Of a DNA stretch of 32,947 nucleotides, positions 1 through 10,078 are shown piece by piece. The stretch lies in the NCBI GenBank assembly GCA_028709385.1, contig JAQVXD010000002.1:107721-140667 (forward strand), given 5' to 3'. The notes under the pieces are model-generated. The model worked only from the letters and a program-made list of their open reading frames with translations, made no database searches and had not been told where the DNA came from. The position numbers and the translations under genes were made by a program. Source of the DNA: Fermentimonas sp. (GTDB lineage: Bacteria > Bacteroidota > Bacteroidia > Bacteroidales > Dysgonomonadaceae). The stretch's first letter is position 1. Every line of letters starts with the position of its first letter.

Positions 1-538
1 CTCCGGAGTCACGAATAAAAAGTGTATGATCGTCAACTTTACTACTGCTCATTCCAAGAACAAGACGATTCCCTGTTGCATCCAAATCCATATACCACCT
101 GACAGGAGTACCTTTCTTCATTATATCAAGATCAGGAATCAACATAAGCATCCTGCTCTCGTTGGTTACAATAAGTGCAGGAGAACGAAAAACATGCTGC
201 TCAATTATATGATCATCGGTAGGAGAAAGATGAGGCGCCCAATGAAAGTCTGGCTTAAAACCCGGTGTTACCGCCACCTGCCAGTCATCTTGCTGAGTTT
301 CCCGATTAAGTTTAAAGGTCGTTTTCACGTGAATGGTATTATTATCTATTACAGTTATTTTATTGTTTCCAATTCTATTACCCAACAGATCATACTCTAT
401 ATTTTCTACATAACTTTTGAGATCAGAGGATAATTGAACAGGTTCACCTGCAATTGCAGTTGAGCTTGTCAACAAAAATGTTATGTAAATAGCAGTCAGC
501 AACTTAAAAACATTATTCCTGCAAAAAATGCTAGACAT
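1..538 (-). CDS. Secreted protein of unknown function, last visible gene of the glycan locus (C-terminus off the left edge)
   Basis: The frame is open from an ATG at 538 to the window edge, giving 179 residues. The N-terminus has a hydrophobic stretch ending in STAIAG, a good type I signal peptide, so the protein should be exported. The visible part contains VTPGFKPDFHWAPH, then FRSPALIV, LIPDLD and VRWYMDLDATGN, which reads like a beta-sandwich domain of a carbohydrate-active enzyme, but I do not recognise the family. It follows the GH172 gene by about 40 bases on the same strand and is probably co-transcribed with it. The catalytic part, if any, must lie beyond the edge. I am confident that this is a real gene and have no confident function. 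Confidence 0.75.
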   Translation of the reverse strand, partial: MSSIFCRNNVFKLLTAIYITFLLTSSTAIAGEPVQLSSDLKSYVENIEYDLLGNRIGNNKITVIDNNTIHVKTTFKLNRETQQDDWQVAVTPGFKPDFHWAPHLSPTDDHIIEQHVFRSPALIVTNESRMLMLIPDLDIMKKGTPVRWYMDLDATGNRLVLGMSSSKVDDHTLFIRDSG

Positions 539-580
539 TTTATTTATATTTTTTCGTCAAATATCTGACAAATGAAATAT

Positions 581-2521
581 CTACTCGATTCTCTCTAAAG
601 TAATCAGAGTTAATTCAAATAAATTTGCCTCACCATTATCACGAACATGCACCGTTATAGAGTTGGTCTGTGGTGTTAACTGAATATCACCTACATACAC
701 ATTCTCCCTGTAACTGTCTTTATCAGCCTTTGTAGAAATCCAGTCGGTAAGCTGATTTTGTCTCTGCCATATCTGGAAATCTCCTCCCTTAGGAGTTTCA
801 TGATAGTTTAAAATAACTTTATAATTACCTTCAGGAACATCATTAAGCATTATTCTCACAGCACCATTACCAAAAGAGGTTATCGCCAAACCTCTGTCGA
901 AAATTACCTGAACGCCTCTGTCCAGTGTAATTTCCATAAGCTGTGGGAAATAAATATGCCTGCCGGGAAGATAAACCTCCCTCAGCTCTTCTGTTGGTTC
1001 CATTCTCTCTTTTAAGGGTTGTGCAGCATAATAAAATGCAACCGTTGCATAATCCACCGGAAAGTTATTACCAACCTCACCATGCTCCATACCATGATAA
1101 ATCTCTTTTTCAAAAGTCATTTTATCAGATAGGAAGAAACGGTAAGCACCAGTCCTGCCCATTGGAAGTGAATAATCAAGTGACCCGTGTATAGGCATAC
1201 TGATACCTCTGTCCCAGCGGTCGAGTAATGCATACCATCCGCCATTGTAATAATCTTCTGAACCAGTGCCGTGAAGACGCATTTTGCCATCAACATAAGT
1301 TGTGTCATCACCTTCCCAGAAAAGAGTCATCCCCGGTCTCAAACCCTGTGCATGATGCACTGTGCCGACATAATGACCCTTGCCTTTAGTATCCAGGAAA
1401 GTATAAAACTTACCGATATCCGGTACTTCCCGTCTCCAAACAGTGTATAGTTTGCCCTCCTCATCAGAATTGCGACTTTCACTGTTATAATAAACCTTAG
1501 AAGTTACTGAAATTGGATTTTGCTGAACACCTTCCCGCTTTTCGTAAATCAGTTTCATTTCGGCTGACTTGTCGTATGGCATCGGTAGATAACTATAGTT
1601 TTTTGTGCCATATCTGCCCATAACTATACTTCTCATTGCCGGTTTTCCGAAAGCATATCCGAAATAATCAGCAATTGGTGAATAGATAGCCTCTACCTCT
1701 TCATTATCCCACCTGGCTGATAAAATGATGTCTTTATATAAACCCTCAAAAGAAGTGCCACCGTCTATTTCAAAACCTACTATACGGCCACCTTCAGAAG
1801 ATTCATAAAAACTGAATTCCTCACCCGGTTGTAACGTAAATGTTTTCTTCTTAGTTTTTATATTTGATGACAATCCTGATCTGTAATTGTTTACAGTAGG
1901 AGAGATATCTGCCCACAATGCATTCACCTCAGACAATAACTTTTTGTCTTCAGCTGAAAAATCACCAGTCCAACTCTCCACATTTACTCCCGGTAATTGT
2001 CTGTACTGAATCTGATGAAACATAATATTCTCACCTTCAAATACAATTTTCAGAGACTCTTTAAAAGGAATCGGAATATAAGAGTAGTAACCGCCAATTT
2101 CATTTCCAACAACAGGTTTTGTAAAAGGATAAACTTTACCTGAAAACAGATCCATAAACTTAATTCTAAGTCTGGCCGTTTTTTCACCGTCAAAATAGAA
2201 AGCAAGGGTGTCTTCTGTTGGGGTAGGGGTCCAGAATCTGTTCAAAACTCCCGGACCTTTGAAATCAGCCAAAACCAGATGTCCGCCCTCTTTTCTGATA
2301 TAGGAGTATTTCCCTGAAAACCCGTCATCATTTCCACCGGTACGGTCAAAACTCGACTCCTGATCAATTAATTGATTATGCCTGTATTTGGGTAACTGGT
2401 CAATTCTTTTTAATTGCTCTACCTCGTCGCTCCATCGATATGTTTTAGATTGACCGTTTACTTGTATAAAAGCAAATAATAATGCTGTTAATGCTACAAT
2501 TCTAAATGAAATTCTTCTCAT
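581..2521 (-). CDS. GH172 (DUF2961) family glycoside hydrolase, long form, secreted
   Basis: This 646-residue protein has an N-terminal signal peptide ending around VNGQ, so it acts in the periplasm or outside the cell. The DUF2961 hallmarks are SSFDRTGGNDDG (about 57-67), the aromatic-rich GPGVLNRFW (89-97), WEGDDTTYVDG (402-412) and GTGSEDYY (418-425). Glu403 and Glu422 fall where characterised GH172 enzymes have their catalytic glutamate pair. Known members cleave alpha-D-arabinofuranosides or alpha-D-fructofuranosides. At 646 residues it is much longer than the other two GH172 proteins of the locus (388 and 398), with an extra region of about 100-200 residues before the core and a C-terminal beta domain after it, so its specificity probably differs. 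It stops with TAG. A strong hairpin upstream separates it from the preceding gene, so it may have its own promoter. Confidence 0.9.
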   Translation of the reverse strand: MRRISFRIVALTALLFAFIQVNGQSKTYRWSDEVEQLKRIDQLPKYRHNQLIDQESSFDRTGGNDDGFSGKYSYIRKEGGHLVLADFKGPGVLNRFWTPTPTEDTLAFYFDGEKTARLRIKFMDLFSGKVYPFTKPVVGNEIGGYYSYIPIPFKESLKIVFEGENIMFHQIQYRQLPGVNVESWTGDFSAEDKKLLSEVNALWADISPTVNNYRSGLSSNIKTKKKTFTLQPGEEFSFYESSEGGRIVGFEIDGGTSFEGLYKDIILSARWDNEEVEAIYSPIADYFGYAFGKPAMRSIVMGRYGTKNYSYLPMPYDKSAEMKLIYEKREGVQQNPISVTSKVYYNSESRNSDEEGKLYTVWRREVPDIGKFYTFLDTKGKGHYVGTVHHAQGLRPGMTLFWEGDDTTYVDGKMRLHGTGSEDYYNGGWYALLDRWDRGISMPIHGSLDYSLPMGRTGAYRFFLSDKMTFEKEIYHGMEHGEVGNNFPVDYATVAFYYAAQPLKERMEPTEELREVYLPGRHIYFPQLMEITLDRGVQVIFDRGLAITSFGNGAVRIMLNDVPEGNYKVILNYHETPKGGDFQIWQRQNQLTDWISTKADKDSYRENVYVGDIQLTPQTNSITVHVRDNGEANLFELTLITLERIE

Positions 2522-2736
2522 TACTTTTAAAATATAAAGGATTATAAATATGAATTTTTATTCGACTTCCAAGATAATAATTATTGTGGTTTAACCTTTT
2601 ACTAAATTAACATTAATCAAGTAATTGTTGTGAACATTTTATTCATACGGCAAATTCGCTTCATGTATCACCCTGATTTATACGGCATTTCAATTAAATA
2701 CAAGTCCCAGCAGGGACTTGTATTTAATCAATCACT
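2522..2736. other. Intergenic spacer with a terminator hairpin and a 12-base direct repeat
   Basis: This 215-base gap is by far the largest inside the glycan locus. Besides the hairpin at 2693-2728 it holds ATTcATACGGCA at 2641-2652 and ATTtATACGGCA at 2676-2687, two copies of a 12-mer with one mismatch and 35 bases apart. These could be paired sites for a regulator acting on the downstream GH172 gene. I see no convincing TAnnTTTG promoter and no coding frame here. Confidence 0.4.
2693..2728 (-). terminator. Perfect 16-bp hairpin after the esterase-like lipoprotein gene
   Basis: ATTAAATACAAGTCCC (2693-2708) pairs perfectly with 2713-2728 around a four-base AGCA loop. It starts eight bases past the stop of the lipoprotein gene. 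The A/T-rich outer stem supplies the U-rich tail in either direction. It probably stops or attenuates the fucI-to-lipoprotein transcript, or protects its 3' end. Confidence 0.75.
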
Positions 2737-5001
2737 CTAATATGGAAAAACGTATCCGTCAGGAGCAATGAAAAACGAGTTAAGATAGTAAAACCTATCG
2801 CCGTTATTATTATTTGGCCCTGCGGAAACCCTGATATCAACAATTCCATCAGGAGTAGGCTGAATTCCACTGACTACAACAACATTCGAATTGTTATTCG
2901 AAGAATTCAAGAGTGCTTCGCCTCTATTTTTACCAATTGCTTCATACTTTGTCTCCCTGTTGTCTGTCACACCATTTCTGGAACCAAAAAAGACAAATTG
3001 ATACTCTTTTGCCGGATCAAGTCTGTAAAGAGTAAAACCACTCCTTGGCCTATCACGGTTGCTCCATAATGCATCAACTGTTACTTCTCCGGGTAATCCC
3101 AATAAATTATCAAAAGCTCCGGATTGATTTTCTCCATTAAATGCAGAAGTAAAACTCAATGCAATACCGGTATTGGCTCCAGAAGCATCAGGAAGATCAA
3201 AATGAGGATCATTATTTGGCCTTAAAATATTAAAGAACGGAGCCGAAGATAATCTTAAACCAAAATCAATATAGACTGGCAAAGTCATATTAAATGTATT
3301 AGGCTCAACAGGAACCGGCATTCCTTCAGGAAGAACCATCATCGCATTGATTCCAAAGAACTTAGCCCATTGTTCATTATTTTGACCAGGTCTCATTTTG
3401 ATTGTGATTGTAGCATCTTCGGCAGGTTCTATATTTTCTATAACTACCAGCTTACCCAAATTATTATCATTATCAAGACTTCCAGTACCTTCGTTCTTCC
3501 CAATAACATGAAACTCTGTTTCTGTATTATTATCGTTTATAGAACCATAAAATACAAGGGTGTACTTTTGATCTCTGTTTAAATTAGATAACAAAAATCC
3601 ACTCTCATTGATTCTTATACCATCAGTAAAAAACATATCTTGTGAAGCTGACCTCGGTAATCCCAACACATTTTGTAAACCTCTTTCCAAGGTGCCGGAG
3701 AAACTTTGAGCAACCTCTAAAGCAAAATTGGAATTATTACCGGCAAAATCTATTAATCCTCCTATTTTCTGATCATTCGGATGCCTGAAATTGTTATATG
3801 GAGCAGGACTTTCTACTTCTCCGAAATCAATAAACATAGGAGCATTCAAAACAAAATCATTCGGTTCAGGGTATTTGAAATCTATTAATTGAGTAACAGA
3901 CTTTGGCGATTCTACAGCTTCAAATGCTGCGGTCTTTGCCAGCATGGCATCATATTCAGAGAGTACACTTGGCACAAAGGTGTTGTTCTTTATTCCTCCG
4001 AAAATAGATTCAAACCATGCACAAGAGGCTGTAAACCTTCCAATAGTCAGATTCAGATGATATCCATCCCTTGTAAATCTATCGCCTATATAGCTGGTAC
4101 GTCCGTTCTGAATTGCAGTACCGGCTGGTACAACCAAATCTACAGAAGTAGCATCTTTTGCTTTCCAGACAGCATCTACAATAGCATTGTACATAGTCAT
4201 CTGATCATTATTATATGTTGGGAATCCGAAATGATTAGAATCCTCAGCATAAGCCCATGTTTGATGCATAATAAACTTTACATCAGGGTTAGTAGTTAAA
4301 TTAGCTGCATAATCCAGTAATTTAGGCAGATATTCCTGGTAACCTTCAAAGATGCCCGAAAGCTGGCTCACTTCCTGAAAACTGATATAATCCCAGTTTT
4401 CATCTGATATCACTTCCATGAGTGATCTGTCATTGAAGCTGTTTTTTGCTCCGTCGGATCCTATATACCTTAGCTGATAGGCAGGGTTATTCTCAGAAGC
4501 ATTTTTCCAATGTCCTTCTAAAGATTGCCCTCCAATATACATATTACCGATTATTACTTCATGTCCGGCAGCCTTGGCCAAATCATACAGATAATATTCA
4601 ATAGCGTCTTCTGAGAAACTGTTTCCTATAGCCAAAATCTTAACTGCTTTTTCTCCTGAAACAGACAGATCGGTAAAATATTTAAGTTCACCATCTGAAG
4701 ATTCAACTTTGATTACGGTGTTTCCCTCCTTAATACCTGTAATTACAGCTGTATTATTACTGCCTGATTCAATTGTTGCAATCTGAGAATCCATGACACT
4801 CCAGTTGAAAGTTTTGTTAATGCTTCCCAGAGAATCCACTGTGGCACTTAATATCATTTTTTCTCCCACATTCAAATAAACCGACTGCTTGTTAATTCTC
4901 ACAAATTTTCTTTGCGATAAATCAACAGAGAGTTCATCCTGACAGGAGCTTATGATAGAAAACATAAGAAGTATACCCAATATATATTTTATCGTTTTCA
5001 T
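2737..5001 (-). CDS. Surface lipoprotein with Big2 domain, SGNH-hydrolase-like DUF4886 domain and two C-terminal repeats
   Basis: The 754-residue product begins with a lipoprotein signal (Cys20, followed by QDEL, compatible with surface export). Residues 30-115 look like a Big2 bacterial immunoglobulin-like domain. From about 120, ILAIGNSFS gives a GDS-like nucleophile (Ser128), and DGYH supplies Asp312 and His315, the expected SGNH catalytic pair, matching DUF4886. The C-terminus is a tandem duplication of about 170 residues (387-560 and 574-750), each copy beginning P-x-(F/Y)-IDFG and containing LGLP, the pattern (L/Q)-x-F-(Y/F)-GS, and (A/V)IGKN. These are probably carbohydrate-binding beta domains. 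It lies about 30 bases after susD. A role as an esterase removing acyl groups from the glycan is inferred, and its substrate is unknown. Confidence 0.8.
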   Translation of the reverse strand: MKTIKYILGILLMFSIISSCQDELSVDLSQRKFVRINKQSVYLNVGEKMILSATVDSLGSINKTFNWSVMDSQIATIESGSNNTAVITGIKEGNTVIKVESSDGELKYFTDLSVSGEKAVKILAIGNSFSEDAIEYYLYDLAKAAGHEVIIGNMYIGGQSLEGHWKNASENNPAYQLRYIGSDGAKNSFNDRSLMEVISDENWDYISFQEVSQLSGIFEGYQEYLPKLLDYAANLTTNPDVKFIMHQTWAYAEDSNHFGFPTYNNDQMTMYNAIVDAVWKAKDATSVDLVVPAGTAIQNGRTSYIGDRFTRDGYHLNLTIGRFTASCAWFESIFGGIKNNTFVPSVLSEYDAMLAKTAAFEAVESPKSVTQLIDFKYPEPNDFVLNAPMFIDFGEVESPAPYNNFRHPNDQKIGGLIDFAGNNSNFALEVAQSFSGTLERGLQNVLGLPRSASQDMFFTDGIRINESGFLLSNLNRDQKYTLVFYGSINDNNTETEFHVIGKNEGTGSLDNDNNLGKLVVIENIEPAEDATITIKMRPGQNNEQWAKFFGINAMMVLPEGMPVPVEPNTFNMTLPVYIDFGLRLSSAPFFNILRPNNDPHFDLPDASGANTGIALSFTSAFNGENQSGAFDNLLGLPGEVTVDALWSNRDRPRSGFTLYRLDPAKEYQFVFFGSRNGVTDNRETKYEAIGKNRGEALLNSSNNNSNVVVVSGIQPTPDGIVDIRVSAGPNNNNGDRFYYLNSFFIAPDGYVFPY

Positions 5002-5030
5002 AATTCAATTTTTTTTAAAGTTTCCGGTAT

Positions 5031-6959
5031 TCAATTATATCCGGGTGCCTGAACCAGGTTAGGATTGATATCCAGTTGAGCTTGAGGCACCGGCCACAAG
5101 TACATTCTTTTATTAAAATAACGGTTTTTATAAAAGGTTCTTTTGTAAAATGCTTCAGGATCATTTTCGTTGTCACTCTTCTTTGTACCGTTAAAATTCA
5201 TACCATAAAGACCGGTATTGAAGTACTTTTCTCCAAGCTTCCACCTTCTGACATCGTTAAACCTTATACCTTCACAATTAAATTCTACACGTCTCTCGCG
5301 CTGTATTGCTTCACGCATCTCATCCTTAGAAAGTCCTGCCTGTAAACCGGGTATTCCGGCTCTTTCTCTTACAAGATTTACGTAAGTATAAACCTCCTCT
5401 GTCGGACCCTGCGATTCATTTAACGCTTCGGCATAGCCCAAATAAGCTTCGGCTAAGCGGTAAAGGATTCCAGGTTGATACGGATGTCGATTTTGTCTTG
5501 GAAGCACTTCGAGACTGATTCGCTTTCTTACATTATAACCGTTCTGTGGAGCATCAAATGTATAACCGGTATCACGTCCACCTTCCTGTAAAAACTCAAC
5601 TTTCCTGTTGTCTACACCAAGCCAGGCTTCGTTAAAAATAACGGATACATAAAATCGGGGTTCTCTGTTGACATACATGTTGTATGTTCCCTCCATGGTA
5701 ACAGGATTAAGCCCTTCATCTCTTTTTCTCAAACTGGCAGGTCCTCCTCCAGGCCAATTAGTTTTACTCAGTTTATTTTCTGTTGAAAATCCTTTTTCGA
5801 CATAGCCTGATCCTGGATTAATAATAGGAGAACCATCTTGATTATAACCGGTTATAGGGGCAATACCATTTTCCATGTAAAAAGCATCAACTAATTCTTG
5901 GGTAACCCCCATTCCTGCATTACCTCCTATTCCTTTAGGCAAATGATGTGCCTGGAAACTACCTAAATCCGAATTTTCAGGCCGTCCGAAAATAATCTCT
6001 TTGTTCCCATCAGAAAAACGTTTAAGTGACATATTGTAATACGACATGAATGGATCTATTGATCCGTCAGGATTATATTCCCTGTAAAGATCGTATCCTG
6101 ATGATTGTGCCGCATTAATTAATTGCTTATGAGCCTCTGCAGCTTTAGCCCATTTCTGAGCATCTACATCCGGGTTAAAAAGATTTTCTCCGTCAATATT
6201 TTTCCAGTCTCTTAAATCGGGATTACCGTTAAATAAAGGACTTGCTGCAAATAAAAGTGTTCTTGCTCTTATTGCCAGTGCCATTACGGAAGTAGCTCTT
6301 CCCCAATCGTTATTATCACTATATACAGCGGGGAGATTTGCTGAAACCTCCAGTAATTCCTGATCTATCCAATTAATTATTTCATCATATGGAGATTGAG
6401 TTGTCATTAGCTCCTCCGCCGGAGCATCAACAGAATATATTACTCCGGGTTCAAATGGTATAGGCCCATATAATTCTGCCATCAAAGAATAATAATAAGC
6501 AATCAGAAATCTCACTTCGTATTTCATCTGGTTCACATACTCTTCTGTTAATCCGGCCTCGGGTATTACTCTTACCTGTTCAAGGAAAATAAGACCAGTT
6601 CGGATTCTTTTTGGAAGTTCCACCCAGTAGTATGGATTCCATGCTGATATCGGGCTCCAGTTTGCCATTGTATATGCGTATACATTTGCCCAGCCAAATT
6701 GCTGCCATTCCTGGGGGATTGTCATATCATCACCCATTATGTTATATCCCTGATCTTTAAAATATCCCCACATAGGACTGGGAACTGAAGAATAAACACT
6801 TGCCAGCCAATCTTCGGTGCGTATTTTGTCTGTAAAAATCATCTCCATTGTTAACTGGTCATCGGGCATTTTATCAAGGAAGTCTGAACATCCTGTCCCG
6901 TTCAAGAACAATGAAAAAAGAATAATAACAGTAATTATTTTATATTTCTTCATAATCAT
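5031..6959 (-). CDS. SusD-family outer-membrane glycan-binding lipoprotein
   Basis: SusD-type lipoproteins sit on the cell surface, bind the glycan and form the lid of the SusC channel. The 642-residue product has a lipoprotein signal ending at Cys24 (GTGCSDFLDK, a typical SusD start). The N-terminal RagB/SusD helices include MALAIRARTLLFAASPLFN, the usual TPR-like motif. The C-terminal region carries YRLAEAYLGYAEALNE, YVNLVRERAGIPGL and RRVEFNCEGIRFNDVRRW, all classic SusD signatures, and ends in LWPVPQAQLDINPNL. The gene follows susC by eight bases and must be translated from the same message. Starts at MIMKK or two codons later at MKK are equally possible. Length is slightly above the usual range of 500-600. 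Confidence 0.97.
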   Translation of the reverse strand: MIMKKYKIITVIILFSLFLNGTGCSDFLDKMPDDQLTMEMIFTDKIRTEDWLASVYSSVPSPMWGYFKDQGYNIMGDDMTIPQEWQQFGWANVYAYTMANWSPISAWNPYYWVELPKRIRTGLIFLEQVRVIPEAGLTEEYVNQMKYEVRFLIAYYYSLMAELYGPIPFEPGVIYSVDAPAEELMTTQSPYDEIINWIDQELLEVSANLPAVYSDNNDWGRATSVMALAIRARTLLFAASPLFNGNPDLRDWKNIDGENLFNPDVDAQKWAKAAEAHKQLINAAQSSGYDLYREYNPDGSIDPFMSYYNMSLKRFSDGNKEIIFGRPENSDLGSFQAHHLPKGIGGNAGMGVTQELVDAFYMENGIAPITGYNQDGSPIINPGSGYVEKGFSTENKLSKTNWPGGGPASLRKRDEGLNPVTMEGTYNMYVNREPRFYVSVIFNEAWLGVDNRKVEFLQEGGRDTGYTFDAPQNGYNVRKRISLEVLPRQNRHPYQPGILYRLAEAYLGYAEALNESQGPTEEVYTYVNLVRERAGIPGLQAGLSKDEMREAIQRERRVEFNCEGIRFNDVRRWKLGEKYFNTGLYGMNFNGTKKSDNENDPEAFYKRTFYKNRYFNKRMYLWPVPQAQLDINPNLVQAPGYN

Positions 6960-6967
6960 ATCTGCGT

Positions 6968-9900
6968 TTAATTATTGAAATTGATACTTAACCCCATCGA
7001 TACAGATTTCATCTGTGGATATCTCAAACCGTCAGTAGTCTCCAGTTCAGGGTCCCATAAATCGAATCCTGTCCAAGTTAGCAGATTGGAACCTCTTACA
7101 AAAATTCGAGAACTGCCAATACCTATATGCTGAAGCCATTGCCTTGGAAAATTATAACCCAGTTCTATGTTCTTAAGTCTGATAAAACTCATATCCTTCA
7201 ACCACCATGTGGACTGTTGTACATTATTAGAAACTGCTCTATCTCCTAATCGGGGCCAGAAAGCGTCTTGTCTTGGATTATCTGCTGTCCATCTGTCATC
7301 TACATTTGAATAAATGTTGCCTGCTCCTAATACTGAACCTGGTAACCAGTTTTCACCACCTAATATTTGCCAGGTGTTGCCTGCTCCCTGGAAGAAAAAT
7401 CCGAAATCAACAGATTTATAGCGAATGTTTGCTCCAAAACCATAAATAATTTCGGGTATTCTTGTTCCACCTATAGCTGTTCTGTCGAGAGCAGTTATTG
7501 CACCGTCTCCGTTCATATCTTTGTATTTTATATCTCCGGGACGAAGATTACTTACATCGCTAAAATTCTGAACAGGGATACCTTCCTTAAGAATTCCGTT
7601 GTCATCAAAATCATCTTCCGTAAAAAGACCTTCCGCAATAAGACCGAAAAGCTGACCAACAGGTTTTCCCGTGGCAGAGCGGTAAGTTCCGACTATTGAC
7701 AGAGGCTCATCAATTTCAATCACTTCGTTTCTGGCAAAAGTGTAGTTTGCCAGTCCGGAAACAAACCAGTCTCTGTTAATTTGTTTGTTTAATGTTAGTG
7801 ACATATCAATCCCCTGGTTATTAACTCGACCAAAATTGGCCCATACAGCTCTGTTAAATCCTGCAGAACCCGGGATATTTGATCTGGGCATAAATATATC
7901 TCTCCTGTTTTCTTTAAACATATCAACGGTCAAATTGAATGCATTGTCCCATAATCCAAGTTCTATGCCGACATTTGCTTTTGACACTGTTTCCCACGTA
8001 AGATCAGGAACACCAACTTCACCTTCAGCTCTTCCAAGCCTGTAGACATTGTTTTCCGTACCCCAACGGTAAGAACCGGTGTCAACTATTGTTGAAATAT
8101 AAGCAAACCTGCGACCCTCAATATTGCTGTTACCAGCCTCACCCCAAGAGCCTCTTAATTTAAGATTTGAAATAAAGTGTGTGTAGGGTTGCATAAATTC
8201 TTCCTGAGAAACTATCCAGCCAAGTGCAACAGCTGGGAAAAAACCGAATCTTTTACCTTTAGCAAAGTTTTCCGATCCATTATATCCAAAGTTTACCTCT
8301 GCAATATATCTGCGATCATAGGTATATGAAAATCTACCAGCAATACCCTGTGTCCTGAAAGGAAGAGAACTTCCATTATCATAGTTCTTCTGGTTGTACA
8401 AAAGCATTGAATTAACGTCATGAACATTATCAAAAGTACGATTATAGGAAAGCATTCCTTCAAGGTAAACACTTTGATCGCCCCATTGGGCACCTGTACT
8501 ATATCCAAGAAATTGTTCGCCGTGATGAGCAATAGATGTAATTATATTCCCATTTACATCTCTTCCTGATGCAGGATTGTAATAATCAGGAGTTTTAGCT
8601 CTGGTAACAGAGTTGGCTGAAAATTTATCAAAAGAAAAAGTTAGTTTTGCACTCAATCCGGGAGTTATTGTTGCCAAATCTTGTTCAATTGACGTTAATG
8701 ATTCAATTTTACTATGATTTAATTTCTCAAATCCACGCTGAGTAGACCACGCCCATGGGTTTTCCTTGGCAAAAACTCTTGGAATTTTTCCATCTGCATA
8801 AATTGGAGGATGCATATAAGGCGGAATTCTCATAGCCTGATAAAAGATACCAAAGTTAGTTTCTTCCCCTCCGGGAGGAGCGTTTCTTGTTTGCAGCATA
8901 CCGCCAAGATTAATTCGAAGCAATGTAGTTGGTGTCACATTTATATCAACATTGGATCGTACAGTGTAACGATCAACTTTCAATGATGAATCCCATTCCT
9001 GTTTAGGATCTCTGCGAATAATTCCATTCTCATTGTAATAGCCGAGCACAAGCGCATATCTAAGTATGTCTGTACCACCATTTACACTGATATTTGCCCT
9101 GGTATTATCAGCATTATCTTTTGCTACTACATCCCACCAGTCCACATCGGGGTATAATTCCGGATCAGTCTGATGTTCATAGTTCAGAAGCATCGCTTCG
9201 CTTGCAAAAGGAGCTCTTCCTGCATCTATATTCATTTCGTTAATCAATTCCAAGTACCTCACACTACCTATATAATCAGGCATCTTTATAGGTGAAGTGT
9301 ATGCTTTTTCAAATCTTACATCAACAAGAGGCTTTCCAATTTTACCTCTCTTTGTGTTAATCATGATAACGCCGTTTGCTCCACGAACACCATAAACGGC
9401 GCTGGCAGCAGCATCTTTAAGTACTGAGAATGATTCAATTTCTTCAGGATCAATATCATGTAAAGAGCGTTCAATTCCGTCTACTAAAACTAACGGGTTG
9501 GTATTTCCTCTAAATGTACTTATACCTCTTATCCAGAAATCAGAGTTGTTGAACCATGGGTTACCGCTTCTCTGAACTGCAATAACTCCGGATACCATTC
9601 CGGCAAGATTATTACTTAATGAGCGTGATGGCGTAATTTGTAACTGACTTGGTACAACATTAGTAATAGACCCTACAACTGAAGCCTTTTTTTGAGTACC
9701 ATAACCTACTACAACAACCTCATCCAATGCTTCAACATCCTCTTCCAGCGTAATATCTATTATACCACGATTTCCTACACGGACATCTCTTTCAACGAAA
9801 CCGACATAGGTGAATCTGAGTAATGGATCCTCAGTTGTCAATACAAGGTTGTATGTGCCATTGATGTCTGTGACTGTACCGTTGGTTGTACCAACTTCAA

Positions 9901-10039
9901 CGACATTAACTCCGATAAGCAGCTCACCGGAAATGTCCATAACACGGCCTGTTACCTGTCTATTTGTCTACGCGTTCAGAAATAATAAATTTCCGAATAC
10001 CAACATAAGAATCAGGAGATAATTTATTTTATTTTTCAT
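6968..10039 (-). CDS. SusC-family TonB-dependent outer-membrane receptor, interrupted by an in-frame stop at codon 24
   Basis: SusC proteins are TonB-powered outer-membrane channels importing oligosaccharides held by SusD. From an ATG at 10039 the frame reads a good signal peptide ending LFLNA, then TAG, then TNRQVTGRV and an uninterrupted 990-codon reading frame from 9940. With the stop read as Gln, the product would be 1023 residues with carboxypeptidase-regulatory-like domain (about 28-105), the conserved DEVVVVGYGTQKK segment (106-118), plug with LVLVDGIER and VYGVRGANGVIMINTKRG, and a C-terminal beta-barrel. Internal starts such as 9940 lack a signal peptide and could not give a working receptor. 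The gene is thus either a recent pseudogene, a variant allele or affected by a base-calling error. The rest of the frame shows no decay. Confidence 0.9.
9968..9970 (-). other. In-frame TAG at codon 24 of susC
   Basis: The minus-strand codon is TAG, directly after AAC GCG (Asn-Ala) of the signal peptide and before ACA AAT AGA CAG GTA. Related receptors typically have a Gln codon right after the cleavage-site Ala, and CAG to TAG is a single transition. The GH172 gene ending at 581 uses TAG as its stop, so TAG is not reassigned in this genome. Confidence 0.85.
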
Positions 10040-10078
10040 AAGCATTATAAAGAATTTAGTTATTCACTTTCCTTTTAG

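Noticed and set aside
26..433. Plus-strand frame of 135 codons
   Set aside because: It overlaps the minus-strand secreted protein, which has a signal peptide and sensible composition; the plus frame is rich in Ile, His, Cys and Tyr with no motif.
6968..10039. Reassigned TAG codon or programmed readthrough in susC
   Set aside because: TAG ends other genes in the window (for example the frame ending at 581 and the small gene ending at 29350), and no readthrough context is seen; a point mutation or sequencing error is simpler.
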